Positions 22,891 through 33,353 of a DNA stretch of 64,000 nucleotides are shown here, piece by piece (position 1 is the stretch's first letter; each line of letters opens with the position of its first letter). The notes under the pieces were generated by a model. It was given only the letters and a program-made list of their open reading frames with translations, ran no database searches and was not told the origin of the DNA. The position numbers and the translations under genes are program-made. The stretch lies in NCBI GenBank assembly GCA_029378245.1, contig JARKIF010000034.1:372001-436000 (forward strand). The letters are read 5' to 3'. The DNA is from Roridomyces roridus (Eukaryota > Basidiomycota > Agaricomycetes > Agaricales > Mycenaceae).

Positions 22891-25800
22891 TTATTCGTCT
22901 TCGTCTTGCTCAAAGAAACCGACCATCTGCGCCATTTTCAGTCCAGACTTTTCCAGCAAAAACCAGCGGTCCTCCGTGGGCACGTCCTGCATGTGTGGAA
23001 CGGAGAGAGCGAATTGGTGGTCCGGACCCATGAGTACCGTAGAGTGAATGCATTTGATTCTGAATGCACGCAAGTCGGCGTCGCGCTGGTGCTGCATTGA
23101 GCAGTACGTGAATGAAGACCATTCATACAAGTGTGGATCTGGTGGTCCATAGAAAGAACCGACGGCGAGGAAGTGTTTGACACCGCGGATTTCCAGACAG
23201 CAGTAAAACGCGACTTCTGCAAACTCGAAGCCGCGACGAGGATCCGATCTGTGTCCGTCCTCAGAGTCGACGTCAGAGTCATCACCTTCGCAGGAAAGTT
23301 TCACCTGTTTGAGAGAATGTGAGGCGGACACCCTTCGAGGCAGAGCAAGACACACCTTGACAACTCGTGCTCGTCGTGGGGTTCTTGCCCGAGTTTCTTC
23401 CTTCCAAGAGGATCGCACTATCTGACCATTGGGAAGGCGTGCACGGCCCCATCGAATGACATTCGGTCTCCAAGACTCAGCAAGCTGGTCACCCTCGTCG
23501 TCGTCGCAGTTGTCCCGTATATATCGACGGATGGCTTCTGCTTCACAGGCTCGAACGTCTCGGGGGCAGGTGTCCGTCGGGCAAAGAAGGACATATCCAT
23601 TGCCGAGGTCGACAGAGCCCCGAGGCAAAGTCTCTGGTGGGGTCAACTCGGGCATAATCGCCGTCAGAGCATTGACCTGCGCACGTCAAATACCTCGCTG
23701 AGCAAGGTTGGCGTATGGATCGGAGTGTTGCTTGATTTCTTCGCCGAGGTTGCCGATACTGCGCTCCATCGCCCATTGGGAGTACAAATTCAATGGACCC
23801 TTGCGGATGCTTTCACCAGGCATGTGGAGGATCGTGTGCAAGATGGGGCGAATGAAGTGAATGCGATCGGCTCGTCGTTGGGCATAGAGCTGCTCAAACT
23901 CGATCACAAACTCTATCAAAAGCATGTTGGCCTCCACCACCTCGTCAGCGTTGAACTCCTCTTGGAAGAGCAGCCGAAAAGCGCGAACAACCTTGCAGTA
24001 ATGCCGATAATACTCGGTCGGCAAGATGCCGAACAAAAGAGTGGGACCAACCCCGAAGAGGTACAGCAGGTACTCCCAGCATTTGTATTGGGAGTTGATT
24101 TTCTCTGCAGGATTTCGGGGCGGTGTGTCGAACGAGCCAGGGAAATACTCGCGAAGATCAGCGACAGCCTGCCCATGTCGCTCCCAAACGTCTCCCGTCA
24201 GCACTGCCCAGTCCCAAGTCGCCTTGTCATCTGTCGCTGCGCAATCGAACGTCCCACGCCAGAGAGGGATAAGTAAATCCCCGAGGTTGAGAATTGGATG
24301 CATGCCATCGGGAGGAAACATGGCAGGGACACCGAGACTGTGGGGAATACCACTGAAGATGCTCGGTTTGGAGATGCCGGTTTCCAGTCGTCGCTTTTCG
24401 TACTGAGAGTTGTTCGGTGACTTGGAAACGAACAGGAGATTTTCGTTGTAGCGTGTGGTGGATTCCTCCTTGGTAAATGCCTGCAGCAAATTCTTGACAT
24501 CTACATCAGGATGGGCACACCCGGATACATCGTAGTCGTCGGGGAGAAGACAGACAGGGTAGTATGTCGATGCACCTGGCTTTCGCCGACCTTTCATGGA
24601 GCAGTAGGTGCGGCAGAGGTGCTTGCCATGGTGCCCGACAAGTCCACTCAAAGCCGCGATGCCGGGACCATCAGCAGTGGCGGCAGCAAGAAATGGTCTT
24701 GAAGTGAAGACTTTCTCAGACCGACTATCCCAAATACCCAATCCGCTGTTCTGGAGTGCAGCCAGATGGTAAAGACCGACGAAGACGAAACTGTCGAGAT
24801 TTTTGGGCTTGTTGGGTCCGGGGAAGAAGCCGCCAGGATAAACGGTTGCTTTCTTGTAGCGTCGATCGGGAGCACGGTCATAGACCACCCAGATATACAT
24901 CCAGCAATCCGAGGCTGAATTGCAGTTCAGCAAGACGTGGACGTGCCGAGTATGAATGAACTGACCCTTGTTGCGATACAACTGAGCGCCGTCGATTGAC
25001 AACGTGAGGACAATGTCGTCGTCGTCGATGGCGCCGCTTATCAACAAGTCCAAAAAGTCCTTCCCATCGAAAAAGTCGGTGTAAGCGGATACACGCTCGC
25101 CATTCTCCTCTTGAAGCTCCGTTAGGATCTTGTCCGTGTATTTTTTGCGATATTGCATCTCCTCGGCGCTGGCAGGAGAACGATATGTGGCTTGTATTTG
25201 TGGGCCGATAGGTATCGTATGAAATTGCTTGCGAGTACGACCTCGCTCGTCGTACCTGTTTTCTCCGCAATAGATACAGTTGTCGAGCTCTGCAAAAGGT
25301 CCAGTGTACGCCATGCATGTGTTGACGCACATGTCAGATTCGATAGAGGTGACTCCACTGAGTTTTTCCATCAATTTTTTGACCCTGTAATGCGAAAGAA
25401 CCTCGTCCTCGGGGTGGCGACGCAGGACGGCATCTCTGACGGAGTTGTATGCTTTCTCAGAAGCATTGGTGAGTGATAAGAGGAGGTCGATCGAAAAGCG
25501 TTCGTCGGGAGTGAGCTGCGGAATGTATTCAAGTGGGTGGCGCAGCTGCTCGATGGAGGTCTTATCGAGTCCATGGTGTTCTCCGTCCAGGGACGCGGTG
25601 CGCAGTAGTTCGATGAACTTATTCGTCAACTCAAAGTCACGTAGTGTGAACTTCGGTGGTTCGTCATCGTGCTCGGGCTCAGAGGCATGCTCGTCGGGAT
25701 TAGAGGCGTGCTCGTCGGGCTCAAAGGCATGCTCGATATCGTCGGGTGCAGGTGGCTCGGCAGGAATGGGAGAGGCAGAGGGAGAATCAATATTCATATA

Positions 25801-26194
25801 CTCGGGCGGTGGACTAGGTGCATTGTATGGTAAGTCTTCTTGTCCCTTATTATTCTGTCAGACACAGGCGCCAAAGGAGAGCTGAAACTTGTCTGAGACG
25901 CACCGACATGACCACATCCGAGTCTTCGTCGTTCTCCTGCTCCGACGCGCCTCTCTCGATCTCTTCTGATTGTGTAGCTGGGGGAGCCGGATTCTGCGGT
26001 GCTGCACGGCGGCGGGACGAAGAGGAGCTCGAGCCGAGAGTTCCAGTAGCCGCATGCTCTTGTTCCCTGGTGGTCCTTTGGTGCGCGTAGAAGGTACGCT
26101 CCGGGATCCATTTCCCTCGTATGCCGCACTTATGCGGACACTGGCAGAAGCATTGGTCGGGGCCGGCGGCGGTGGTATTTGCTGCTGGTGACAT
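22891..26194 (-). pseudogene. Tnp2-type transposase with one in-frame stop
   Basis: Proposed exons 25904-26194, 23356-25854 and 22891-23304 (introns of 49 and 51 nt) encode about 1,067 residues. The N terminus has a zinc-binding-like CFCQCPHKCGIRGKW. The middle carries Tnp2 family features: CVNTCMAYTGPFAELDNCIY with a following CGE, LTLSIDGAQLYRNKG, ATADGPGIAALSGLVGHHGK and FSGIPHSLGVPAMFPPDGMH. The C terminus continues RWGRARLPNGQIVRSSWKEE and SFYGPPDP. One TGA interrupts the frame at about 23684, between LAQRGI and RAQVNALTAI, where CGA (Arg) is expected. This single C-to-T change is the only break seen, so the element is probably non-autonomous in this copy but very recently active. Confidence 0.85.
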
Positions 26195-26408
26195 GGCCGA
26201 GTATAACGTGGCAACGCGAGAAGCAAGGCGCAGTCGTCGTGCGCGTCAAGACAAGTAAAGCAGGTGTCGCCGCTTCCGGTCAAGTGACGGACTTAGTCGA
26301 TTTTTGACAGCCAGCCACTCTTCGGTCTAATTCTACACAAATGCTTGTATTTAAAACGGAGGCCAGACGAGCCCATATGGGTGTTTTGAGAAAGCCAGAT
26401 ATCACAAT

Positions 26409-26455
26409 ATTTGCCCAGATTTTGCCATATACGGCCATACGGACTTCTCACTGGG
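26409..26455 (-). repeat. Terminal inverted repeat, right end of the Tnp2 element
   Basis: The reverse complement begins CCCAGTGAGAAGTCCGTATG, matching the left end. Flanked on the right by the target duplication copy GCTCAGG. Confidence 0.88.
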
Positions 26456-26711
26456 GCTCAGGTATGTGTCCATCGAATCTTCGACATTCGGGCGTCTCCT
26501 TGCGAGGAGCGGACGTCTTTTTCGCTGCCATGGACGATTTGTGGATGATGGCTGATCAGAAGCACGATGACTCGGATGAGCACGTGCCAAGTCGAAGTAG
26601 CTGCTCCAGCACTGAAATGACTACATTAATCACAGCAAAAGTCCAGGAATTTCGATTAAGTTAGCCACGCTTTTGGTAATATCATAATCTAATTAAATTG
26701 GCTCGAAACCA

Positions 26712-26816
26712 GGGATAATTCTATCCAGAAACCCGGGGTCCAGTCAGAAACCCCCTCACCCATATCAGTAATAAGGGTTTCGCACTGGACCCCGGGTTTC
26801 TGGATAGAATTATCCC
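26712..26816. mobile_element. 105-bp foldback (MITE-like) element
   Basis: Starts GGGATAATTCTATCCAGAAA and ends with its near-perfect reverse complement. Arms of about 33 bp enclose a loop of roughly 35 bp. GAAACCA lies directly on both sides (26705-26711 and 26817-26823), a 7-bp target duplication. It has no coding capacity and sits 50 bp from the breakpoint of the SKI2 duplication. Confidence 0.85.
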
Positions 26817-26865
26817 GAAACCAGCCTTGAAATGGAAAGTTTAGGATCTGATCCAAATGACGAAG

Positions 26866-29800
26866 CGCGTTTACGAGAGCTAGAACACAGTAGGTTCGGA
26901 CTTTTTCAAGCACTCCGGTCTCCGACGCTACCACCGGGGCAGGTTTCAACAAAACAGCAAGATTATTCGACCTGAAATGGCTACTCGTCTGATTAGAGGG
27001 CATGCGGGCTGTCAAATAAAGGGACATACCCCATCTCGCAGAACTACAATCCTGCCGGAAGCAAGGGATTTGGCTCCTTGCGGGTGACCAACCGCCATCG
27101 AAAGTAATCTTTGATTCGCGGAGACGATAGCAAACGAGTCGTCGTAATACGAATTGATATCAGGTTGGCAAATGTCGCAGCTTAGCTTGGCGAGGGACGA
27201 AAGTGTCTTTTCGCTCTGCAAAGACGATGAGAACGCGCAACATGGATAACTCCAAACGCACCTCCAACACTTGTTTCTGCTGATCAGGCAGCAACCTCTG
27301 CGACGCGTTCTCGGAAAAGCTGCGCTTGATCATTTCCTCCACCTTGAGAGCTTCCACCCGCAGCAAATTCAGAATCATATTGTACGTCAACCGGAATTGA
27401 GACGAAAGTTTCCCCGGCGTCCCGAGCATCATCGTTTGAAGCGTCGTTTGCTGCAAAACATTAGAAACGAACGAACGCCACGGCTTCAACACACCTCCGG
27501 CAGTGAATCATTGGCGACAATAATGACCGTGCCCGTCGGGTCTAATCCACGACGCCCAGCACGGCCAGCCATTTGTGTGTATTCACCGGGTAAGATGTCA
27601 CGGAAACTACGTCCGTCATGTTTGCGAATACCGGAGAACCCAACACATTTCGCTGGCATGTTTACTCCCTAAATCATCGGTCAGATTTGTACAGTTATAG
27701 ACAGGGCGACAAACCATGGCAAATGTCTCGGTAGCGAAAAGTATCTTTACCAACCCTCGGGCAAAGAGAATCTCCACGACCTCCTTAACGAGTGGAAGAA
27801 GGCCACCATGATGTACCCCAATTCCCCTCCGATTTGCGGCAGCTTCTTGTCGGATCCTAGCGGTCCTCAGCATCCGAAAGAAAACCTTGCTTGAATACCC
27901 ACCTTTCAATCGCGACAAAGCCTTCTCAATAGCGACATGCACTTCACTCTTCTCAACAGACGTGCAGAGATCGGCATTCGTAAGCGTCGCCGCATTCTCC
28001 TCACACCTCTTCTTCGAAAACGTAAACACAACAACGGGAAGAAGAGCCTTTTTGCGCAGATGCCCGACAAGATGGACGTAGAAGTTCTTGTCCGTCGCAT
28101 GATGCATCGTTCGCGGCGGAGCTCCTCCACCTCGTCCACCTCGAGCAGGAGGTGCTGCGCCCCTTCCACGAGCAGGAGCACCACCACGTTGCTGACCTCG
28201 TTGAGCAGCCGCAGCTCCTCGTGCACCCGCTCGCTGAACAGGAGGGAGTCCAGCTGCCTCTCGTTCCTTGTCTTGCTTGCGTCGAAGGGCTTCTCCGGCT
28301 TCCTTGTACCTACAGAGAGGTTACATCAGCAATTTGATGGTAAATCACGCACCCTAATGCAAGGAAATCCCGACGAGCGTCAACGATCTTGTACATTTCA
28401 CGCCCAGCGTAGAGATAATGTTCAAGAGGCACGGGTCTTTGCGCAGTCGAGATGACGTAGATATCCTTCTTCTTGGTCCGCCTATCCGGACGTGAGGAGA
28501 TGATGTAGGAAGAAAAATCAAACTCACCCAACCCAGTCAGCGAATTCCTTTGTATTTGGTACCGTTGCGGACAAGAGAATAATGTTAACATGGTCGGGAA
28601 GCATGATTATAACCTCTTCCCAGACAACTCCGCGCTGAAAACATGTAAGCAGCCGCTGAAAGTGGTGCTTCACTCTCACCTCTGCATCGTTCACATAGTG
28701 CACCTCGTCGAAAATGACGAACTCCACATCCCGAATGAGATCGGCGCCCTTGTAAAGCATACTTCGTAAAATCTCCGTCGTCATGATTAGACAGCTGGCT
28801 TCAGGGTTTGTTTGCACATCTCCAGTCAAGATCCCGACTGAAGAGGGCTTAAAAGTCTGCTTAAAGTCGCGGAATTTCTGATTCGATAGCCTTGATAGGA
28901 GATGTATATATCGCACTATAATCCTTAAGTTGACATCCAAAGGTTGCGAAGGAAAGAAAACCTACCGAGTCATGTGTTTCTCGGCGAGCGCAATAGCATA
29001 CTCGGCCACAACAGTCTTGCCCGCGGATGTATGAGCAGCGACGAATACGGAATCACCCATTTCGAGGTGATACACGGCTTGTTTTTGAAAAGTATCCAGC
29101 TCGAAGGGGTACTACGCGCCATGCTCAGACGAATAACTATCGGAAGAACGCATGAAATACCTTGTGGGCCATTTCGGGTACAAGCTCATGAAAGTTTGTG
29201 ACCGGTGTATTCACGTCGATTACATGCGCCCAATCTCGCTTTTGAATGCGAGGTGCCCGGCGAACAACAGGCTTGATTGGTTTGAGGTTTGAACGCTGAG
29301 CATAGTCAGACCTAGAAGGATGGTCTCACAACAACGCTTACCGTAGTTGGGAGAAGCTCGTCTATCTCATTTCCAGTGGCCGGAGGAGGCGCTTCTTGCA
29401 CTTCGTCGAAAAACGCGTCCGCATCGGCTGCCTGTAAACTATTAGGAGACTAAAGGGCCGCGGAACTGAACGGACCAGCTCTTCATCTTCAGTCGCATTG
29501 GGAATACTATCCAATGCGAGCAGCTCTTCATCAGCCTCCCCAGCCACCCGTAATCCCCTCGTGAAGCCAGGTGGTATGGTCTTGAGCCCAGCTTTCGATG
29601 TTTCCGGATTCGATGAGATGATAGCGTCCTCAAGACCGCCCGGCCAGAATGGGACATGTCCAGATCGACCACGAACAAAGTTCTTGCTCGGCCCTGGGGT
29701 CCTCTCCATAGATGTCGAAGTGAGACCCGTCGAGACGCGCGCATTGGGAATCTGGTAATCAGATTCAGTCGCTAAAAAGAGGCTTTTTTCTCCTACTTGC

Positions 29801-30161
29801 CTCGACATGGCCTGTAACGCGTTCATTCAGCCCCGTCCGAATGAATGACACGCTCGTCGGTGGTGGCGAAGGATTGAACGAAAGGAGCGAAGGTACGGAG
29901 AGCTCCGAGGTCCAATGCCTAAGAGCTGGAGTTGAATAAAAATAATGGGACTTGGATGCACTGGCCGCACGCTTGGTACGTCGAGAGCCAGTGGGAGGGC
30001 AGCGTTTCTTGCGGTAGCAGCAGCTTTTCTTTAATCTCTTGATGAACTTGCTCTCGGGATGGCAGACCCGCGAACCCGAGGTCCTTTAGGAAATCATCTC
30101 TGGACTTGGTCGGAGAGACAATCTGGTTGACGAGTTCGCGGTGGTCGTGGACGCTGTCCAT
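26866..30161 (-). pseudogene. SKI2 pseudogene (truncated, frameshifted)
   Basis: The N terminus reads [20 protein letters not shown], with a 6-nt insertion relative to the intact gene. Three kinds of damage are visible. A 2-nt deletion inside motif Ia (around 28889) shifts the frame after IYTSPIKA. A net 22-nt deletion near 27818-27830 removes the [10 protein letters not shown] region. The C-terminal third is absent beyond 26866, where unrelated sequence follows. DEVH, SAT and [10 protein letters not shown] segments are still readable in pieces. No functional helicase can be made from this copy; an antisense or regulatory RNA role is not excluded. Confidence 0.92.
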
Positions 30162-30337
30162 CGTTGTGATCAGATTATCTCAGCTCCGTGTCGCGTTCGG
30201 CAGCTATTGCATCCCGCTCGAAATAAGAGTTTGCGAGTTCCATGCTCTCTCAAAGGGGCCCTAATTCCACACGCAGTGTTGATAGAATATCGGTACCCTA
30301 CTCTACCGCCCCCTGCACCTCAGGTCATACACGACCC
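26866..30337 (-). repeat. Segmental duplication, truncated SKI2 copy
   Basis: Copy of 13049-16545 in the same orientation. It includes about 180 bp upstream of the SKI2 start and stops inside the gene, so the C-terminal third of SKI2 is missing. Scattered substitutions and small indels separate the copies. Confidence 0.9.
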
Positions 30338-31531
30338 ATACTGAATGATCAATGGGTTCCTCCTCTTCCTCCTCAACCATATCGCCTTCGTCACTTGCAC
30401 GCACGCGATAGTACGTATCGTTGGTGATGTGGGACGGTAGCGGGGGAAGGGCGTCAAGTTCAACCTGCCAGATAGTATTCTTTCCGACCGAGGCGACAAT
30501 GCGGTGAATATCCTCGGTCGCTGCTCAAGTCAGCATATGTTCAAGGGAAAGAAACGCGACGTACAGAGTTCTTTACGCCTTTCAGTTCGCGCAACGAGGC
30601 TTTCTATCCGCCACAGCTTGTCCGGATCGTCGGCAAACTCCCGGCGGCAAAAGGCTTCGAGAACAAAGTCCAGATAGGCTTCCTCGAAACCCCAGCCGGC
30701 GCGATTTTCGAAATCCGAGCCCCAGAAATGTTTGGTGAATGCGTGGATGGACTCTTGGAATAGGTGAAGATAAAGAGCAAGCGGAGAAGCTCCGTTTGGT
30801 CTTGCTCTTGTTGGGCGGTGAGGTGGAGTTGAGTTGGAGCCTAGACTTTGTGTGAGCTCCCAGATCGAACGAGAAAACATGGGACTGACCCTTTGGCGCA
30901 GTGCGTCCGCTAGCTTGATATTCACGAATATCTCGTTTTTGTCCTGGCCCTCGAGCACCTTTCCCCAGATGATGCGACCGTCGCCGGCAGGCGAAGGTAA
31001 TTCGGTGAAAATTATGGAAAGGGGCGTGGTCTTCATGAAACTTATGAAATCCTGCTTTTCGAGGGAGTTGCGGGGGTGAAATCTGGCGCGGATGGTCTCC
31101 GACTGCAGTCCGATGCGGCTGAGAACGTAGTTGAGACTTGTCCAATAGAAACCTGCGCTGACCATATGCGACAGGGTGCGATGTACGAGGTCACGAATGA
31201 CAGTGTACTGGACATCGTGGGTGACATCGACGCGCGCAGTGGTACCTGTCTTGACGAAATACTGCACAGGAAAGGGAGGACAGACGACATTGGCCTTTGC
31301 AGAGAGTTTGGCGAAGCGGTCATTTCTTTCTCTGGCTTCGGTCATGGGTAGCGGGGTGCGTACAGGAGGGCTAAGAAGACGGCCAAACAAGGTCAACGCT
31401 GCTCCAAACGAGGAGTCGAGTGGGATGGTCGGTCGCACATCTACTATATGTCTCAAGACTCGTCTCCCTCTCTTGTTGGTCTCGGCGCAGATAGAGTGCG
31501 TGCTGCATATTGGGGTCAGCAGGGCATGCAA
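30303..31531 (-). CDS. Orphan protein, family Y, chimeric C terminus
   Basis: Exons 30565-31531 and 30303-30520 are joined through GTACGT..GCAG. The protein contains ERNDRFAKLSAKANVVCPPF, HDVQYTVIRDLVHRTLSHMV, SIIFTELPSPAGDGRIIWGK and SIHAFTKHFWGSDFENRAGW. An acidic tail (EEEEEPID) is followed by VYDLRCRGR. The last eleven or so codons and the stop lie inside the duplicated SKI2 upstream segment, so the duplication supplied the present C terminus. The start shown is the first ATG of the open frame, but further 5' exons are possible. No known domain was recognised. A fragment of a paralogue lies at 32786-33004. Confidence 0.5.
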
Positions 31532-31587
31532 AGAAGACTGGAGTTGCCGCGAAAGCGCGTCCCGGTGTGGTAGTTTGCAGTAGGTGA

Positions 31588-31635
31588 TGAGAGCTACGGG
31601 GTGACGTCATAGCGTCAGCTTGCTCTTGATCAACC
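31588..31635 (+). promoter_or_regulatory. CRE-like promoter element of family X copy B
   Basis: Palindrome TGACGTCA at 31602-31609, 27 bases before the start codon. The whole segment from GAGAGCTACGGG to the ATG is nearly identical to the one before copy C (34794-34841). TGACGTCA is the classic ATF/CREB-type bZIP site; binding here is inference. Confidence 0.5.
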
Positions 31636-32496
31636 ATGTCCTCTGAATCCCCTGCCACCAAGAAAAAGCCCTCTGCTCCTCGCAAGGAGACGCCCGAATG
31701 TCAAACATACGATATGGCCCTACCCAACCTTTTTCCGCTGTACTTTCGACATACAGAGGAAACATCAGTCCGTGGTCTCTGGTCCTCGATTTGTCCAGCT
31801 CAACTGTTCCAGGATGCCCCGACCAACGGACTACTTCGGCAATTTGATAGAGCTGCCAAAGCCGGGCTAGAAGTATTTGAAGCCATAGCAAAGGTGTCCA
31901 AGCGGCTTGTCGATATCGACGTTGCCTTGACGTCTCACCGCGGCATGCTTCTGGACACCCTCGATAGTCTGAACTCGGAATACGACCTCCTGCTAGACAC
32001 TATCCTCCGAGCTCTTTTCTTCATGGGATCTCACCTCCTTGTTCGCCGGGCGCCACTTCGACCACCTGGTCGCTCATGTGTCTCTGGGGACAAGGACGCG
32101 TTGGTGAAGGATTGGGAGCAGAAGATGGAGGAGATAAAGAATCACTCCCACGCCATCGAGGAGTGTCGCCCGAAGGCCATTGAAGCCCTGAAAACCAAAC
32201 TGGCAACCGTTCCCTCTTCTCCCGCGCCGTCGTGGCTGCCATTTCGTCGCAAAAATATCAACATTGACATGGACGAAACCATCGACATCGCACTGGAGGA
32301 ATTAATCCGAGTCAACACGGCATTTATGTTCTATCGAGCGGGGTGTCGGGTTGCAAATCGAACGCTTTTCGAACACGGCAGGGTGGAAGATTTGAAGAAG
32401 TCGCCTCTTGTCGATTTGCTCGGGGCGGACGATGACTATCTGCGGGATCGCAAATGGGCCTTGCTTAACATGATCTGGCTGGATAGCTACCTGTGA
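31636..32496 (+). CDS. Family X copy B, uncharacterised protein
   Basis: Single-exon 286-aa frame starting MSSESPATKKKPSAPRKETP. It shares long blocks with copies A and C: LPNLFPLYFRHTEETSVRG, VDIDVALTSHRGMLLDTLDS, RRAPLRPPG and ALEELIRVNTAFMFYRAGCR. It is shorter than copy A in the middle because the SILKEAAPCNITELMNACAG-type segment is missing. The composition is helical and soluble, with no signal peptide or transmembrane segment. I know no function for this family. This is the only one of the three copies without an obvious break, and it keeps the CRE-like promoter element. Confidence 0.6.
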   Translation: MSSESPATKKKPSAPRKETPECQTYDMALPNLFPLYFRHTEETSVRGLWSSICPAQLFQDAPTNGLLRQFDRAAKAGLEVFEAIAKVSKRLVDIDVALTSHRGMLLDTLDSLNSEYDLLLDTILRALFFMGSHLLVRRAPLRPPGRSCVSGDKDALVKDWEQKMEEIKNHSHAIEECRPKAIEALKTKLATVPSSPAPSWLPFRRKNINIDMDETIDIALEELIRVNTAFMFYRAGCRVANRTLFEHGRVEDLKKSPLVDLLGADDDYLRDRKWALLNMIWLDSYL

Positions 32497-33353
32497 AGTG
32501 AAGTGTGTACGTTTGTCCCTTCCTCGCAACATATCGTTCTCGAATTCACGCGGTTTCGGCAGAACCACACCGGAGCGTTGACCTCCAACGTCATCACCAC
32601 CACCGTTCGTCTATTTCTTGAACACCGATGCGTTCTCCTAGCCCACCCCCACCGGCTCTGCCAGGGAAACCTTGCTACCCTTGAATTTGGAGTATGCATT
32701 AGTTCTCTTCTCTTCTCATTAATCTCATTGTATTGCTTTAGGGTAGATAAAATGCGGGCGACATCCGATGCGTTCAAAGATTTCCTCAAAACATTGGATA
32801 CGTCTCTCGCCTGCATCCATAACTATCCGTTGTACAATATATGGCACAACGTGCCCCACGCAAATAATGACAAAATTCAGGCTGCACTGCTTGAGTCTCG
32901 ACTAAATACTGCAGACTCGGAGGAAACGGAGGACAGACGACATTGGCCTGTGCAGACAGTTTGGCGAAGCCGTCATTTGTTTCTCTGGCTCGGGCTTCGA
33001 CCATTCTGTAGCGGGGTTAGCGGGGTAAACTGTAGTGTGCACCTTTGAACGGCGTTACGATGGTGCGGTGGCGCCGTCTTTGTCTTTGAGATCGTGTCTC
33101 TTGAACTTGTGGGCGTATGAAAGCGCTCTATCCGCGCTACAGTGCAGACCAACAAGAACGGAGCTGCCTGCAAAACGCGTCCAGGTCCTCATTGAGGACT
33201 TTTTGTAGCGGCGGCACGCGTTGAACTTTGAAAGCGTCTCGGCTTGCGCATAACGTGGTCGTGTGCAAGAAGTTCGAGCCCGTGGCAGTGCGATTAGATG
33301 TCTGCGGAGCGCCCCGCAGCGTCATCTCTTGTCACTTTCCATTCACCACTGCC
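32497..33353. other. Region with a family Y fragment, otherwise no gene
   Basis: Apart from the minus-strand family Y fragment at 32786-33004 I see no supportable gene. The segment before 33354 is probably the promoter of the next gene. Confidence 0.4.
32786..33004 (-). pseudogene. Fragment of a family Y gene
   Basis: The minus strand reads ETNDGFAKLSAQANVVCPPF, very close to ERNDRFAKLSAKANVVCPPF in the gene at 30303-31531. Similarity fades after VETQAV. Only about 70 codons remain, so this is a relic of a duplicated copy. Confidence 0.6.

Larger units (their letters stand above)
20212..26455 (-). mobile_element. 6,244-bp Tnp2/CMC (CACTA-like) DNA transposon
   Basis: The ends are inverted repeats starting CCCAGTGAGAAGTCCGTATG, with a perfect 22-bp core and about 47 bp of imperfect similarity. 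The flanks GCTCGGG (20205-20211) and GCTCAGG (26456-26462) form a 7-bp target duplication with one mismatch. CACTA elements usually give 2-3 bp, so a 3-bp CTC duplication with slightly uneven ends is the alternative. The element carries a Tnp2-like transposase gene (22891-26194) and a second, coiled-coil protein gene (20597-22801), both on the minus strand. Short subterminal motifs such as CCAGAT and CCGTAT recur near both ends. It inserted into family X copy A. Confidence 0.88.
19291..26531 (-). pseudogene. Family X copy A, split by a transposon
   Basis: The 5' part (26463-26531) begins MAAKKTSAPRKETPECRRFD. The rest (20204 down to 19291) begins LFARYLRHIHETSVRDLAIH. The 6,244-bp element at 20212-26455 sits between them. 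Removing the element and one copy of the 7-bp target duplication restores one frame of about 320 aa, homologous to copies B (31636-32496) and C (34842-35778). Apart from the insertion no frame break was seen, so this copy was probably functional before the transposon arrived. Conserved segments include VYIDVALTNHRGMLLDTLDS, FRRAPLRPPG and ALDELIALNMAFMRYRAGYW. The protein looks helical, with no signal peptide or known domain. The function is unknown. Confidence 0.75.

Noticed and set aside
23650..23700. A 17-nt intron to bypass the stop in the transposase
   Set aside because: GTATTTGACGTGCGCAG is far too short for splicing. Keeping the frame shows one nonsense codon within an otherwise conserved stretch.
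32503..33048. A 181-codon plus-strand frame after family X copy B
   Set aside because: It overlaps the clear minus-strand family Y fragment, mixes unrelated compositions and has no supportable start or family match.
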